Positions 49,042-56,718 of a stretch of DNA of 64,000 nucleotides are shown here, piece after piece. The stretch's first letter is position 1. Every line of letters begins with the position of its first letter. The notes under the pieces were generated by a model. The model was not told where the DNA came from. It worked only from the letters and a program-made list of their open reading frames with translations, and did not search any database. The DNA lies in the NCBI GenBank assembly GCA_035528395.1, contig DATKYR010000269.1, positions 46,823 through 110,822 of the forward strand, read 5' to 3'. A program made the position numbers and the translations under genes. The stretch is from NIOZ-UU13 sp035528395. Lineage in GTDB: Bacteria > Planctomycetota > Phycisphaerae > Sedimentisphaerales > Anaerobacaceae.

Positions 49042-50367
49042 AAAGAGATATTTGGCTTAGTTGATTGTAATAACTTCTATGCCTCCTGTGAGCGGGTATT
49101 TAACCCGAGGCTCCAAGGCAGGCCGGTAGTTGTATTATCGAACAACGACGGTTGTGTTGTGGCCCGCTCAAATGAAGCGAAGGCATTGGGTATAGGTATG
49201 GGGGTTCCGGCATTTGAAATTGAGGAGATTATAAGAAAAAATGGTGTTGAGGTCTTTTCGTCAAACTACGCCCTTTATGCCGATATGTCCGGTCGTGTTA
49301 TGGAAACTCTATCGGCCTTTACGCCTGATATGGAGGTATATTCAATTGACGAAGCATTTCTGAACCTTGCCGGTTTTAACTGCTCTTTGACGGATTATGG
49401 CCGAAAGATATGGAGAACTGTCAAACAGTGGACAGGCATGCCGGTAACTGTGGGTATAGCCCGAACGAAAACTCTGGCAAAGATAGCTAACAGGGTCGCT
49501 AAAAAATCTGCTAAAGCAAACGGAGTATTGGACCTGACCGATTCTCCTTATCTGGACAGGGTTCTGACTGAGACTCCGGTGGAAAAAGTGTGGACGGTAG
49601 GTATAAAATCCGCCCTGAAATTAAAAGGCGCAGGTATCAAAACCGCTCTTGCCTTTAGGGATGCGGATATTGGCTGGATTAGACAAAAATTCGGAGTGGT
49701 AGGGGTAAGGACTGTTTATGAGTTACGTGGTATTAGCTGTTATCCGTTAGAGCAAAATCCGCCTGTAAAAAAATCGATCGCGGTCTCACGTATGTTTGGA
49801 AAGCCGGTAGAATCCGCTGAAGAGTTAAAAGAAGCCATTGCAAGTTACGCATCAAGGGCGGGCCAGAAGTTAAGGGGACAGGGGTTGGCTGCCGGTGTAA
49901 TGACGGTTTATGTTACAACCAGCCGTTTTATCGAGAATAGATATTTTAATTCTCATACGGTTGAGTTTGCTGCTGCTACCAGCGATACGATAGAGCTGAT
50001 TCGCAACGCCTGCCGATGTATTGACAGGTTATATCGTAAGGGCTGTGCATTCAAGAAATGTGGGATTATATTCAACGCTCTTGTGCCTGAAAACCAGGCT
50101 CAAAAGGCCCTGTTTGATAACGTTGACAGATTAAAGTCTCAGCGGCTGATGCGGGTGATAGATTCCATAAATACCAGGTTAAACAGCCCCTTGCAGTGGG
50201 CAGCGGAAGGTTTAGCCCAACCGTGGAAGGTTAAATTCAAAAGACGTTCCTGCCGATATACGACCCGCTGGGATGAGCTTCCTGAAGTAGCTTTTGCCGT
50301 AAAGGCATCCTGTGGAGTGCCCATCAACAATTTGACGCAGAGCAATAGCCTAACCATAGTTTCCTAA
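49030..50367 (+). CDS. umuC: UmuC-like DNA polymerase V catalytic subunit (Y family)
   Basis: 445 residues if started at TTG 49030, the only start in this frame before the conserved core. Y-family motifs: FGLVDCNNFYASCERVF (metal Asp, Tyr steric gate region), VVVLSNNDGCVVARS, YALYADMSGRVM, VYSIDEAFLNLAG (catalytic Asp-Glu), GIARTKTLAKIANRVAK. The little-finger domain follows, and the C-terminus has the UmuC-specific SPLQWAAEGLAQPWK and TTRWDELPEV (DUF4113). The start region has been altered by the palindromic element at 49019-49041, so it either uses TTG in that element or is poorly expressed. It performs error-prone synthesis past DNA lesions. Confidence 0.9.
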   Translation: MRGSKEIFGLVDCNNFYASCERVFNPRLQGRPVVVLSNNDGCVVARSNEAKALGIGMGVPAFEIEEIIRKNGVEVFSSNYALYADMSGRVMETLSAFTPDMEVYSIDEAFLNLAGFNCSLTDYGRKIWRTVKQWTGMPVTVGIARTKTLAKIANRVAKKSAKANGVLDLTDSPYLDRVLTETPVEKVWTVGIKSALKLKGAGIKTALAFRDADIGWIRQKFGVVGVRTVYELRGISCYPLEQNPPVKKSIAVSRMFGKPVESAEELKEAIASYASRAGQKLRGQGLAAGVMTVYVTTSRFIENRYFNSHTVEFAAATSDTIELIRNACRCIDRLYRKGCAFKKCGIIFNALVPENQAQKALFDNVDRLKSQRLMRVIDSINTRLNSPLQWAAEGLAQPWKVKFKRRSCRYTTRWDELPEVAFAVKASCGVPINNLTQSNSLTIVS

Positions 50368-50477
50368 TTTACTAAGTCAAGTTGTCCCCTTTGTTTCGGT
50401 TTGCCATCGCCCCCTTCAATGGACCGACTCGTCGAGATTGATTTAAATTAGCCGGGAATTTTCCTCTTCATCCTACG

Positions 50478-51455
50478 CTAAGTGTCTCGCAGCGTCGCAA
50501 ACTGTCGCGTATAACCGGCGTTCTGTCGGATTTGGTCGTGATACCGAGGGTACATGCCGACAATCACGCCATCGATCGGCTTGAGATGCTCGAAGGCGAA
50601 TTTGAACGCCGCCTCGACTTTGTAGTCGTGGTCGCACATCCTGCCGGCCGCCAGGATCTTGAAGCCCAGACAAGGCTGGTCGAGTTGCCGAACCACTTTC
50701 GTCATGGCGAGGGGGTCCGAGGCGAAGAACGGGTAGCCGACCTGGACAGTGACCACCGGCGTTTTTTCCAGCTCCTCCGGAGTCCTGGTTAGGTAATAAA
50801 AGCACGTCATGAATAGATCGACCTGCCAGCCTTCGTCGGCGATTTGCTTGATGCAATCGGGATTGTGTGCCGAAACGCCCGCCAGCACACCGGCGTCTTG
50901 GACACGTTTCACAAAATCGTGGACCTCCCGGCTCTTACCCTCCCGGAACAGCCTGTCGGTGACCCCTCCGTGATGGACAATGGCGATTGGCTGAGTGTCC
51001 TGAACCACCTTCTCAATCGAAGTGCGCCCCGATGCGCCGGAGTGAAGGCAGATGAACTTCATCTTCGATCCGCGCTGCCGGAGTGTTTGCAGGACACCGG
51101 CCATTTGTTCCGGGCGACTGAACTGGTGGGTATTGATGCCCTCACGTTCGCACGTCCAAAGGAATTCGACTATTCGCTCGGGTGTGAAATACTCTTGCAT
51201 GTGCCGGTCCATCACGGGGCCCATATATGAGTATCCGTTGATGGGATTCGAGCCGGCGATCAGCCGGGTAACGCGGTGGTCACCCAGACGTATTGTGGGC
51301 AGCAGCGGCGCGGGCGAGGTGGCCTCCGCAGATGGAGTATGTTCTGCCCGGCACGTGTTGCCAATAGCCAGCGCCGAGCCGGTTGCAGCCGCCGAAAGCC
51401 CCAAGAGAAACTCCCTACGCCCAATCGCTTGTGCTTCATGTATGTCTGAATCCAT
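50478..51455 (-). CDS. Tat-exported barrel protein, aldo/keto-reductase-like in its C-terminus
   Basis: 325 residues from ATG 51455 with AGGAGAG upstream. Twin-arginine leader IGRREFLLGLSAAATGSALA. A repeating beta-alpha pattern follows (VTRLIAGSNPINGYSYMGP, KMKFICLHSGASGRTSIEK, IAIVHHGGVTDRLF, VDLFMTCFYYLTR) consistent with a TIM barrel. The last part, FKFAFEHLKPIDGVIVGMYP, resembles the C-terminal strand and helix of aldo/keto reductases, but the catalytic Asp-Tyr-Lys-His set was not recognised. Known relatives are uncharacterised exported planctomycete proteins. A role in carbohydrate handling is inference. Confidence 0.65.
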   Translation of the reverse strand: MDSDIHEAQAIGRREFLLGLSAAATGSALAIGNTCRAEHTPSAEATSPAPLLPTIRLGDHRVTRLIAGSNPINGYSYMGPVMDRHMQEYFTPERIVEFLWTCEREGINTHQFSRPEQMAGVLQTLRQRGSKMKFICLHSGASGRTSIEKVVQDTQPIAIVHHGGVTDRLFREGKSREVHDFVKRVQDAGVLAGVSAHNPDCIKQIADEGWQVDLFMTCFYYLTRTPEELEKTPVVTVQVGYPFFASDPLAMTKVVRQLDQPCLGFKILAAGRMCDHDYKVEAAFKFAFEHLKPIDGVIVGMYPRYHDQIRQNAGYTRQFATLRDT

Positions 51456-51823
51456 GTTACTCTCCTAAAACCCTAAATACAGCACTCGGCCGCCATTCAA
51501 GGACCTGTCCCGATATAATGTGAGCAGACTCCATTACTCTTGCTTGTTCTCTATTCGAGTGGCAGTTGCTATAAAAAAATCTGACCTGCTTGTCATCGCA
51601 GGTTTCACATACAGTTAAAACGCGGTGCCGATTGTACTATCTTACCGCTCTGAGTACCACAAGAAATCTTTGTTGTAGTGAGCAAATACTCATCAGGCGC
51701 TAAACTGTTATGTTCTCAAGGTTTTGGCCTTGGTGTTAATATATTGTGTGTAAGTTTTGTTGACGATGGGGAGGTTGTTGTGATAGACTGACTTTGGTTG
51801 ATACGTATTGTGTGTGCATTGAC
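51456..51823 (+). other. Intergenic region between divergent genes
   Basis: It holds a possible promoter for the radical SAM gene: TTGACG at 51760-51765, 18 bases, TAGACT at 51784-51789. An imperfect palindrome CCTGCTTGTCATCGCAGG lies at about 51577-51594. No gene is supported. Confidence 0.4.
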
Positions 51824-52630
51824 ATGGCCGATAGCGCGAACAAATCTCTTGAGGACTACCCGCGATACCTGGAGCCTGGGTTTACGCCTTTCGATCCGCT
51901 TGAATTAGCAAAACAAACTGAAGAGATTGTCTGCAACGGCGACCGCCGCAAGTACACAAAGTTCTCCTGTCCACGTATGTACGGCGGCATCGCGACAGGA
52001 TATGCTTGCGGATGTTGCCTGCGCTGCATCTTCTGCTGGGTACATTGGAGCAGAGACTTCCCTGAAAAGTACGGGAGCTTCAAGTCCCCGGATGAGGTTT
52101 TCGATGAGCTTAGTCGCAGAGCACGCAGGAAGAGGGTAAAGCAGCTCCGCATCTCTGGAGCAGAGCCCACGCTGGGCAAGTCACATCTTCTTAAATTGCT
52201 GGAGCTTGTGGAAAAGTCAACGTTCCGGCTCTTTATCCTCGAAACCAACGGCATCCTGCTCGGCGCGGACCAGGACTATGCGCGTCAAATTGCTGCTTTC
52301 AAAAAGGTCCACACCCGTGTTGCTCTCAAAGCTGGAACGCCCGAGGCCTTTACGAGAAAGACGGGGGCTAAGCCTGAGTTTTTTGAATTACCATTACAAG
52401 GTATAAAGAATTTGCTGAGCGCCGGGGCAAGTTGTCACGTTGCGGCTATGAGCGCCGACCCACGGTTTATGACAAAAGAGGAACGGAAGAGTCTGTTTGA
52501 ACGGCTTTCGGCGATACACCCAGCCTTGCTGAGCAATCTGGAGGAGGAGATAGTCACTCCCTATCCTGCGGCACGCCAGAGGTTACTATATGCAGGTGTT
52601 AAGGTGGATTGCGAGCAATCCCGAACGTAG
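51824..52630 (+). CDS. Radical SAM protein, orphan
   Basis: 268 residues from ATG 51824; a TTG at 51794 is in frame and no clear ribosome site helps decide. The radical SAM cluster site is CCLRCIFC (C64-x3-C68-x2-C71) with aromatic residues after it, and the GGEP-like segment RISGAEPTLGKSHL. Then FILETNGILL and ALKAGTPEAF. The family is unassigned; it is not recognisably an anaerobic sulfatase-maturating enzyme since the additional C-terminal Cys cluster region (SPASM) is missing. A perfect GGGCGGTTCG-CGAACCGCCC palindrome (52631-52650) abuts the stop. It stands alone; partner unknown. Confidence 0.75.
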   Translation: MADSANKSLEDYPRYLEPGFTPFDPLELAKQTEEIVCNGDRRKYTKFSCPRMYGGIATGYACGCCLRCIFCWVHWSRDFPEKYGSFKSPDEVFDELSRRARRKRVKQLRISGAEPTLGKSHLLKLLELVEKSTFRLFILETNGILLGADQDYARQIAAFKKVHTRVALKAGTPEAFTRKTGAKPEFFELPLQGIKNLLSAGASCHVAAMSADPRFMTKEERKSLFERLSAIHPALLSNLEEEIVTPYPAARQRLLYAGVKVDCEQSRT

Positions 52631-52945
52631 GGGCGGTTCGCGAACCGCCCTAACCCGAACCATATATACGCTATACGCTTCTGAGTTTACCCTGAGCGCA
52701 GGGAGTTTACCCAGAGTTTATCCCCGAGAGCCCCCCCTTGACTCGCAGCATGGGAATGTAAGCTCACTTGCTTTTCTGCAGGGGGCCGGGGGTCTAATTA
52801 GTGCGGTATCCAGATTAGCATTTCAGGGTTTTTACTAAAAAGCGGGGAAGGGTAAAAGGTTATATGATACTATACTTTTTTACAAATATTTATCAACATA
52901 CTGATGTAAGTTAGCGTTGTGAACGTTCAATAGAATCAAAACGGG
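52631..52945 (+). other. Intergenic region with palindrome and hairpin-repeat relative
   Basis: Contains the perfect 20-base palindrome 52631-52650, a GAGTTTACCC repeat pair at about 52682-52714 and a reverse-oriented relative of the 45-base hairpin repeat (about 52735-52800). The remainder is AT-rich with no gene seen. Confidence 0.5.
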
Positions 52946-53881
52946 TTAATCCTGTTCAAATTTAACAATGTTGAATTTCCTCATTATCATCATTCGGATT
53001 AAGGCAGTATGTGAAAATATACCGTCTTTGTAATAATCGGATTCTTTTGGCAATTCTTCTTTAACTGCTTCGAGATTTTCATTAATGAAATTCAATAATT
53101 CAGAGGTTTTTTTAATCTTACAGTTTGAAAGTTCTTCCAGCAAATCAGAGTATTCTTCGGTAAAATCAGGTCTTGTTATGGGTACGTAATCAGTCATAAT
53201 CTTTCTTAGTAAATCTACATTTAACGGTTCATCTTGAACGTCTGGTTTTGTTTCTTCAACATACGCATCGCGTTCACTAAGTACTCTTTCAAACTCTAAA
53301 TCAACCGTTTCGAGAAACGCCGATACACGATAGATTGAACGCCTTACGGTCTTGGGTACATTATCTTCTTGCTTATATTGTAAATTATGAGAAGCAGCAG
53401 CCCATATATGTTGAGCTATGGTTTTGACTTGTATTTCAGCTTTGTATTCGGCAAAGTCGCTAAGGGTGGGAGTAGATAGCCATTTCTCTGGTAACATGAT
53501 AACATAGTGATAGGATTGATAACCAAACTGAGATTCCCCAAGACGTGAGGCAGTATCTTCTTGTTCAATTATTTCAAGGTTTTCTTCAATTAGTTCTCTA
53601 CATTTTTCGAGGTCACGCTTAAACAGAAAAATCAACCTAATCCCCACCAAATCATTCAATTCAAGGATGTCCTTCAACTTCAGGTTAATTCTTTCTATCT
53701 TTCCACTTATAGAAGACCAGCTTTTCACACGGCTTTCAATAGGAACTGCCAATGTGATAAGATTCTTAGCCATAAGCTCCTTGATTTGTTCCACAAGAGC
53801 AGATCGAAGCCTTTCTGCAGAAGCCTGCCTGTTTTCATAGTCTATTTGTAATTCGAACTCATCGCTTTTGTCAGTAGTCAT
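52946..53881 (-). CDS. RelA/SpoT-type nucleotidyltransferase with C-terminal extension (small alarmone synthetase-like)
   Basis: 311 residues from ATG 53881. Synthetase motifs: SRVKSWSSISGKIERI, LNDLVGIRLIFLF, GESQFGYQSYHYVIMLP (ATP/GTP site residues) and AEIQVKTIAQHIWAAASHNL with LQYK. No HD hydrolase, TGS or ACT domains, so a stand-alone synthetase; the C-terminal extension of about 110 residues is unassigned. It would make (p)ppGpp or a related pyrophosphorylated nucleotide (toxSAS-like ATP or tRNA pyrophosphorylation is a formal alternative). AT-rich and separated by repeats from its neighbours; no adjacent antitoxin. Confidence 0.8.
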   Translation of the reverse strand: MTTDKSDEFELQIDYENRQASAERLRSALVEQIKELMAKNLITLAVPIESRVKSWSSISGKIERINLKLKDILELNDLVGIRLIFLFKRDLEKCRELIEENLEIIEQEDTASRLGESQFGYQSYHYVIMLPEKWLSTPTLSDFAEYKAEIQVKTIAQHIWAAASHNLQYKQEDNVPKTVRRSIYRVSAFLETVDLEFERVLSERDAYVEETKPDVQDEPLNVDLLRKIMTDYVPITRPDFTEEYSDLLEELSNCKIKKTSELLNFINENLEAVKEELPKESDYYKDGIFSHTALIRMMIMRKFNIVKFEQD

Positions 53882-54072
53882 TTCAGTTTACAACTCCCGA
53901 AAAAAATCGCTCCTATATCATACCATTGGCCTACCAATAAATGCAACAATCAAAGCCCAAGAAATAAAGGTTTTCATTGCAAAAGAAACCATAATTCACG
54001 ATAATCAAAATACTGGAACTGGCGGTAGATACAATATAGTCGTATAAATATTTTTCCAAGGAAAGAATTTGC

Positions 54073-54348
54073 ATGACTAATATAAAATACCTTGTATCAC
54101 ATTCTATGATTGGTTTGATTCGCCTTTATCAGTCGATGGCACCCTCTTGGATTCGGAATTGTTGTCGTTATACACCAAGCTGTTCACAATATGCTATTAT
54201 GGTGATTAATGAATATGGCCCTATCAAAGGATTCTTCTTATCCTTGTTTAGAGTGCTAAGGTGCATACCTCCATTTGGAGGAATTGATTGGCCAATTCTA
54301 AATAGGAAAGGAAATTATAATGACTTTGATAAGCTGTCCAGAGTGTAA
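54073..54348 (+). CDS. yidD: Membrane protein insertion efficiency factor YidD
   Basis: 91 residues; ATG 54073 with AAGGAAAG upstream. The YidD signature is complete: RLYQSMAPSWIRNCCRYTPS, then CSQYAIMVINEYGPIKGFFL and RVLRCIPPFGGIDWP (three conserved Cys). It assists YidC/Oxa1-type membrane insertion. It normally sits in the rpmH-rnpA-yidD-yidC cluster; here it is alone with a downstream overlapping gene, so it is a stray copy or paralogue. Confidence 0.9.
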   Translation: MTNIKYLVSHSMIGLIRLYQSMAPSWIRNCCRYTPSCSQYAIMVINEYGPIKGFFLSLFRVLRCIPPFGGIDWPILNRKGNYNDFDKLSRV

Positions 54349-54883
54349 GAATGAGATAAGTTCTCAAGCAGAGGCTTGTCCGAAATGTGGCTACAGTCTA
54401 AAGAAACGTAGCGAAAAGAAGTCAAGCTCAGGATGTGCTGTGTCCTGCCTTGTAATGCTTATCCTTTTTATCATCTTGATAGCTTTTGGTTCTTTTTATG
54501 ATTCCGACTCTGGAAGGTCAAGTTCATCCAGTTCAAATACTACTACCTCACTATTCGATGATGAAGGACTAAATAGACCTTCACGCAGTGAACCTTCACG
54601 CAGTGATTTTAAAATTTTGAGTCTCAAGGGAGTTTGGAGAGAATACACAGGACTTGTAGCAATTGGAGAGATTAAGAACGAAGGGGATATAGCTGCTGGG
54701 GTAGAAATAGAAGTCATTGCACGCGACAAGAATGGTATTTTGGTTGATTCTTCTCGGTTTTGGCCAAACAGCATTAGTAATATTTTCCCAGGTGAAACTT
54801 GTGGAATTGATTTTCCAATAACAGAAGATAGAAGTGCTGAAACAATTGAAGCTAAAGTAATCAGCGTAAATATTTGGCGATAG
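54320..54883 (+). CDS. Zinc-ribbon membrane protein with FxLYD-like domain
   Basis: 187 residues from ATG 54320 with AAAGGAAA upstream; overlaps the yidD end by 29 bases in another frame. Residues 1-25 are a zinc ribbon (C-x2-C...C-x2-C in ISCPECKNE and ACPKCGYSL). A membrane helix follows at about 43-60 (LVMLILFIILIAFGSFY), then a serine-rich linker, then a beta-sandwich domain of about 85 residues (GEIKNEGDIAAGVEIEV, IFPGETCGIDFPI), FxLYD/DUF3426-like. Presumably a membrane-tethered sensor or adhesin; function unknown. Confidence 0.68.
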   Translation: MTLISCPECKNEISSQAEACPKCGYSLKKRSEKKSSSGCAVSCLVMLILFIILIAFGSFYDSDSGRSSSSSSNTTTSLFDDEGLNRPSRSEPSRSDFKILSLKGVWREYTGLVAIGEIKNEGDIAAGVEIEVIARDKNGILVDSSRFWPNSISNIFPGETCGIDFPITEDRSAETIEAKVISVNIWR

Positions 54884-54919
54884 AGAGAAACACCGTAACT
54901 TTCATTGAAAGTGTGATAA

Positions 54920-55012
54920 ATGGAATTTTGGTTAGGGTTGCTAATCCTTTTTTGTATAGCGTTGGTAGCCGAAACGTTGATATGGAATCTCACAAAAATA
55001 CCTCAAAATTAA
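54920..55012 (+). CDS. Possible 30-residue single-helix membrane peptide
   Basis: The ORF starting at ATG 54920 reads MEFWLGLLILFCIALVAETL and ends IPQN, one hydrophobic helix with a polar tail. It follows the zinc-ribbon gene by 37 bases. No clear ribosome site. Such peptides are often real but this one is unproven. Confidence 0.25.
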   Translation: MEFWLGLLILFCIALVAETLIWNLTKIPQN

Positions 55013-55142
55013 GAAAATTATTGAAAAGGTGGAAAATGAAAAAATGATGGCTTTTACTATGGGTCATGGAAATAAGATTGATAGTAATATTGCCCCTTGT
55101 CCTTTCTTTCTCACACGAACTATCAAAAACACTCCCTTCACT

Positions 55143-55253
55143 CTGCTACCATCTCAAACTCCAAATAGCCACAAATTCTCAAACACCACATCTAATCCTC
55201 CTATATCCCACCACGAAAAACCGCTCTAAACACGGCTTAAATTGATGAACTAA
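55143..55253 (+). repeat. CCACGAAAAACC repeat, copy 3 (extended)
   Basis: From CATCTCAAACTCCAAATAGCC to CGGCTTAAATTGATGAAC it matches 39797-39911. It overlaps the possible reverse ORF 55179-55376, which casts doubt on that ORF. Confidence 0.7.
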
Positions 55254-55376
55254 GCCGGGGCAGGTTTGACTTAATGATTTTGGGTTCAGGTAGTTTGGGG
55301 CTTGTTTCGCTTTTCCACGACTTCTAATAAGCAAAGTTATTATCAGTACCAATACAATGAGAAAAATATATTCCAT
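55179..55376 (-). CDS. Possible small membrane protein (uncertain)
   Basis: The minus frame from ATG 55376 reads MEYIFLIVLVLIITLLIRSR and then a hydrophilic tail. The N-terminal helix is plausible, but the last third overlaps a dispersed repeat, so the gene may be an accidental frame or one that picked up its end from the repeat. Confidence 0.25.
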   Translation of the reverse strand: MEYIFLIVLVLIITLLIRSRGKAKQAPNYLNPKSLSQTCPGLVHQFKPCLERFFVVGYRRIRCGV

Positions 55377-55387
55377 TAGTAAGAATT

Positions 55388-55723
55388 CTATTTTTCGTAT
55401 TTTTTTCCTCCAGTTGACCACAGGTAAAGCGTTTCCGAATAACTAAATCTGAAAATTTCTCTTTCCATTATTGGCTCTGCCAGTTTAGCAAGGATTAGAC
55501 CTCTGCCGAGAAGAGATACGCCGATGCCCGAATCGTCAAGCAATCCGTCAGCGGAGGCAACGAAGGGAATATTTAATCCACTTCGCCAATAGACTATGGT
55601 CACACCGTCGGGAATTGCTCCTATCGGCTGAATCACAAAGATACCACAAAACAACCTGAAGAAAAGTGTTAAGCTCCCGAAGCAGCAAACAATAATGACG
55701 AAGAGTCGCTTTCTTTTATTCAT
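55388..55723 (-). CDS. Hypothetical membrane-anchored protein
   Basis: 111 residues from ATG 55723. A basic start (MNKRKR) and one long hydrophobic segment (about 8-30), then a small soluble part of about 80 residues with IPDGVTIVYWRSGLNIPFV, SGIGVSLLGRGLIL and FSYSETLYLWSTGG. Amino-acid pattern is protein-like, and the conserved-looking LYLWSTGGKKYEK end is unlikely in a random frame. No ribosome site of normal spacing. Function unknown; perhaps secreted and anchored. Confidence 0.5.
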   Translation of the reverse strand: MNKRKRLFVIIVCCFGSLTLFFRLFCGIFVIQPIGAIPDGVTIVYWRSGLNIPFVASADGLLDDSGIGVSLLGRGLILAKLAEPIMEREIFRFSYSETLYLWSTGGKKYEK

Positions 55724-55829
55724 CCTTCACACCTAAGTCTCATGGATTCATCTCTTTGGTGGTTCACTGTAGTAATTATAGCGAAGGAGTTCAATATGTT
55801 CAAGCCTATCAAAAGAATCAAACATCACA

Positions 55830-55894
55830 CCTAATCCCTCTATATCTCACCACGAAAAACCGCTCTAAACACGGATCAAATCGAATAACTCAGG
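55830..55894 (+). repeat. CCACGAAAAACC repeat, copy 4
   Basis: CTATATCTCACCACGAAAAA, then CACGGATCAAATCGAATAAC. Followed, as in the 39853 copy, by AAAAAAGTGCATTTTTG. Confidence 0.7.
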
Positions 55895-55965
55895 CGGCCC
55901 AAAAAAAGTGCATTTTTGTTCATTTTTTTGTTGACTATATTTGAAAATACGTTAAAATACCCTCT

Positions 55966-56069
55966 TGTTAGCCAGCAGGCTAACATAAACCGCCAGTAGG
56001 CGAAGATGACATTTCAGTTTGCATGTCGTAAGTGGCTAAGCCACAAGGACTTAGAGCCAGCCAGCCCAT
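55966..56069 (+). repeat. Dispersed 105-base repeat with GTTAGC/GCTAAC palindrome
   Basis: Begins GTTAGCCAGCAGGCTAAC and includes TTTGCATGTCGTAAGTGG and GACTTAGAGCCAGCCAGCC. It is nearly the reverse complement of 22203-22309; a partial copy is at 40356-40393. Confidence 0.75.
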
Positions 56070-56249
56070 ATTCGTGATTCGTCAATAGTAAATAGTAAAT
56101 CAGGAGGTTCCCCTCATGGTCACCGAACCCCAAATTTTATCCAGCTTCTCCCCAAGAGCTTGTCCCCGGTGTATGCTCACTTGCTTTTCTGCCGGGGATC
56201 CTCCCTCGCCCCTCTACATCTGTAGAGGAACCTCTACAAATCAGCTACC

Positions 56250-56600
56250 TTTTATGCAAAACAAACCCAATGTCAAGGACGCTCAAATTAACGTAAACTC
56301 TTATATGAAAAGTAAATATGAAATATTGGACACTTGGCTAAGTGGAAAAAACAAAGCCAATTCAAACCCAAACAAACCCAATTTCCAAAAAGCCAAAATG
56401 AACGTAAACTTAACTTTAACAAAGGATTACAGAAAAAACGATGATTTCTTAGTCCGAATAAACAAACCCAATCTCCGAAATGCCAAAAATGAACGTAAAC
56501 TTATATATTATAGAGGATTATGAAAATGAACCACCTTCCGGCCCAAAAAAACAAACCCAATTCAAACCCAATTTTTTCAAAGGCCAAAATTAACTTAAAA
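56250..56600 (+). repeat. NKPN-type dispersed repeat, copy 3
   Basis: The forward frame reads MQNKPN, NKANSNPNKPNFQKAKM, TKDYRKNDDFLVRINKPNL and NAKNERKLIYYRGL, the same order as copy 2 with several substitutions. The 3' end of the repeat (NKPNSNPIFSKAK) runs almost to the promoter of the next gene. Confidence 0.75.
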
Positions 56601-56640
56601 TCACTTGCCAGAAAATCTGGCCCACCCGAGCCGGGCACGC

Positions 56641-56669
56641 TTGACTTAACAAAGGACAAATGTTACCGT
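56641..56669 (+). promoter_or_regulatory. Promoter of the Gfo/Idh/MocA gene at 56719
   Basis: TTGACT (56641-56646), a 17-base spacer, TACCGT (56664-56669). Spacer content (AAC-AAAGGACAAATG) is shared with the promoters at 59586-59614 and 61324-61352, so the whole region, not only the hexamers, is conserved. The leader to ATG is about 43 bases. Confidence 0.6.
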
Positions 56670-56718
56670 CTAATTGTTAATATGATTCATTCTTCGATAA
56701 GAAAAGGAGTAAAGACCA

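Larger units (their letters stand above)
55724..56718 (+). other. Intergenic repeat island before the Gfo/Idh/MocA gene
   Basis: The gap stacks, in order, a CCACGAAAAACC repeat copy (55830-55894), AAAAAAGTGCATTTTTG and an AT-rich stretch, the GTTAGCCAGCAGGCTAAC repeat (55966-56069), a reverse relative of the 45-base hairpin repeat (about 56156-56205) and NKPN copy 3 (56250-56600). The same order of modules is seen, shortened, in 39853-41045. The promoter of the next gene is at its right end. Confidence 0.65.

Noticed and set aside
51824..52630. Anaerobic sulfatase-maturating enzyme for the nearby sulfatases
   Set aside because: Sequence lacks the extra cysteine clusters of that family, and the gene is not in the sulfatase operon.
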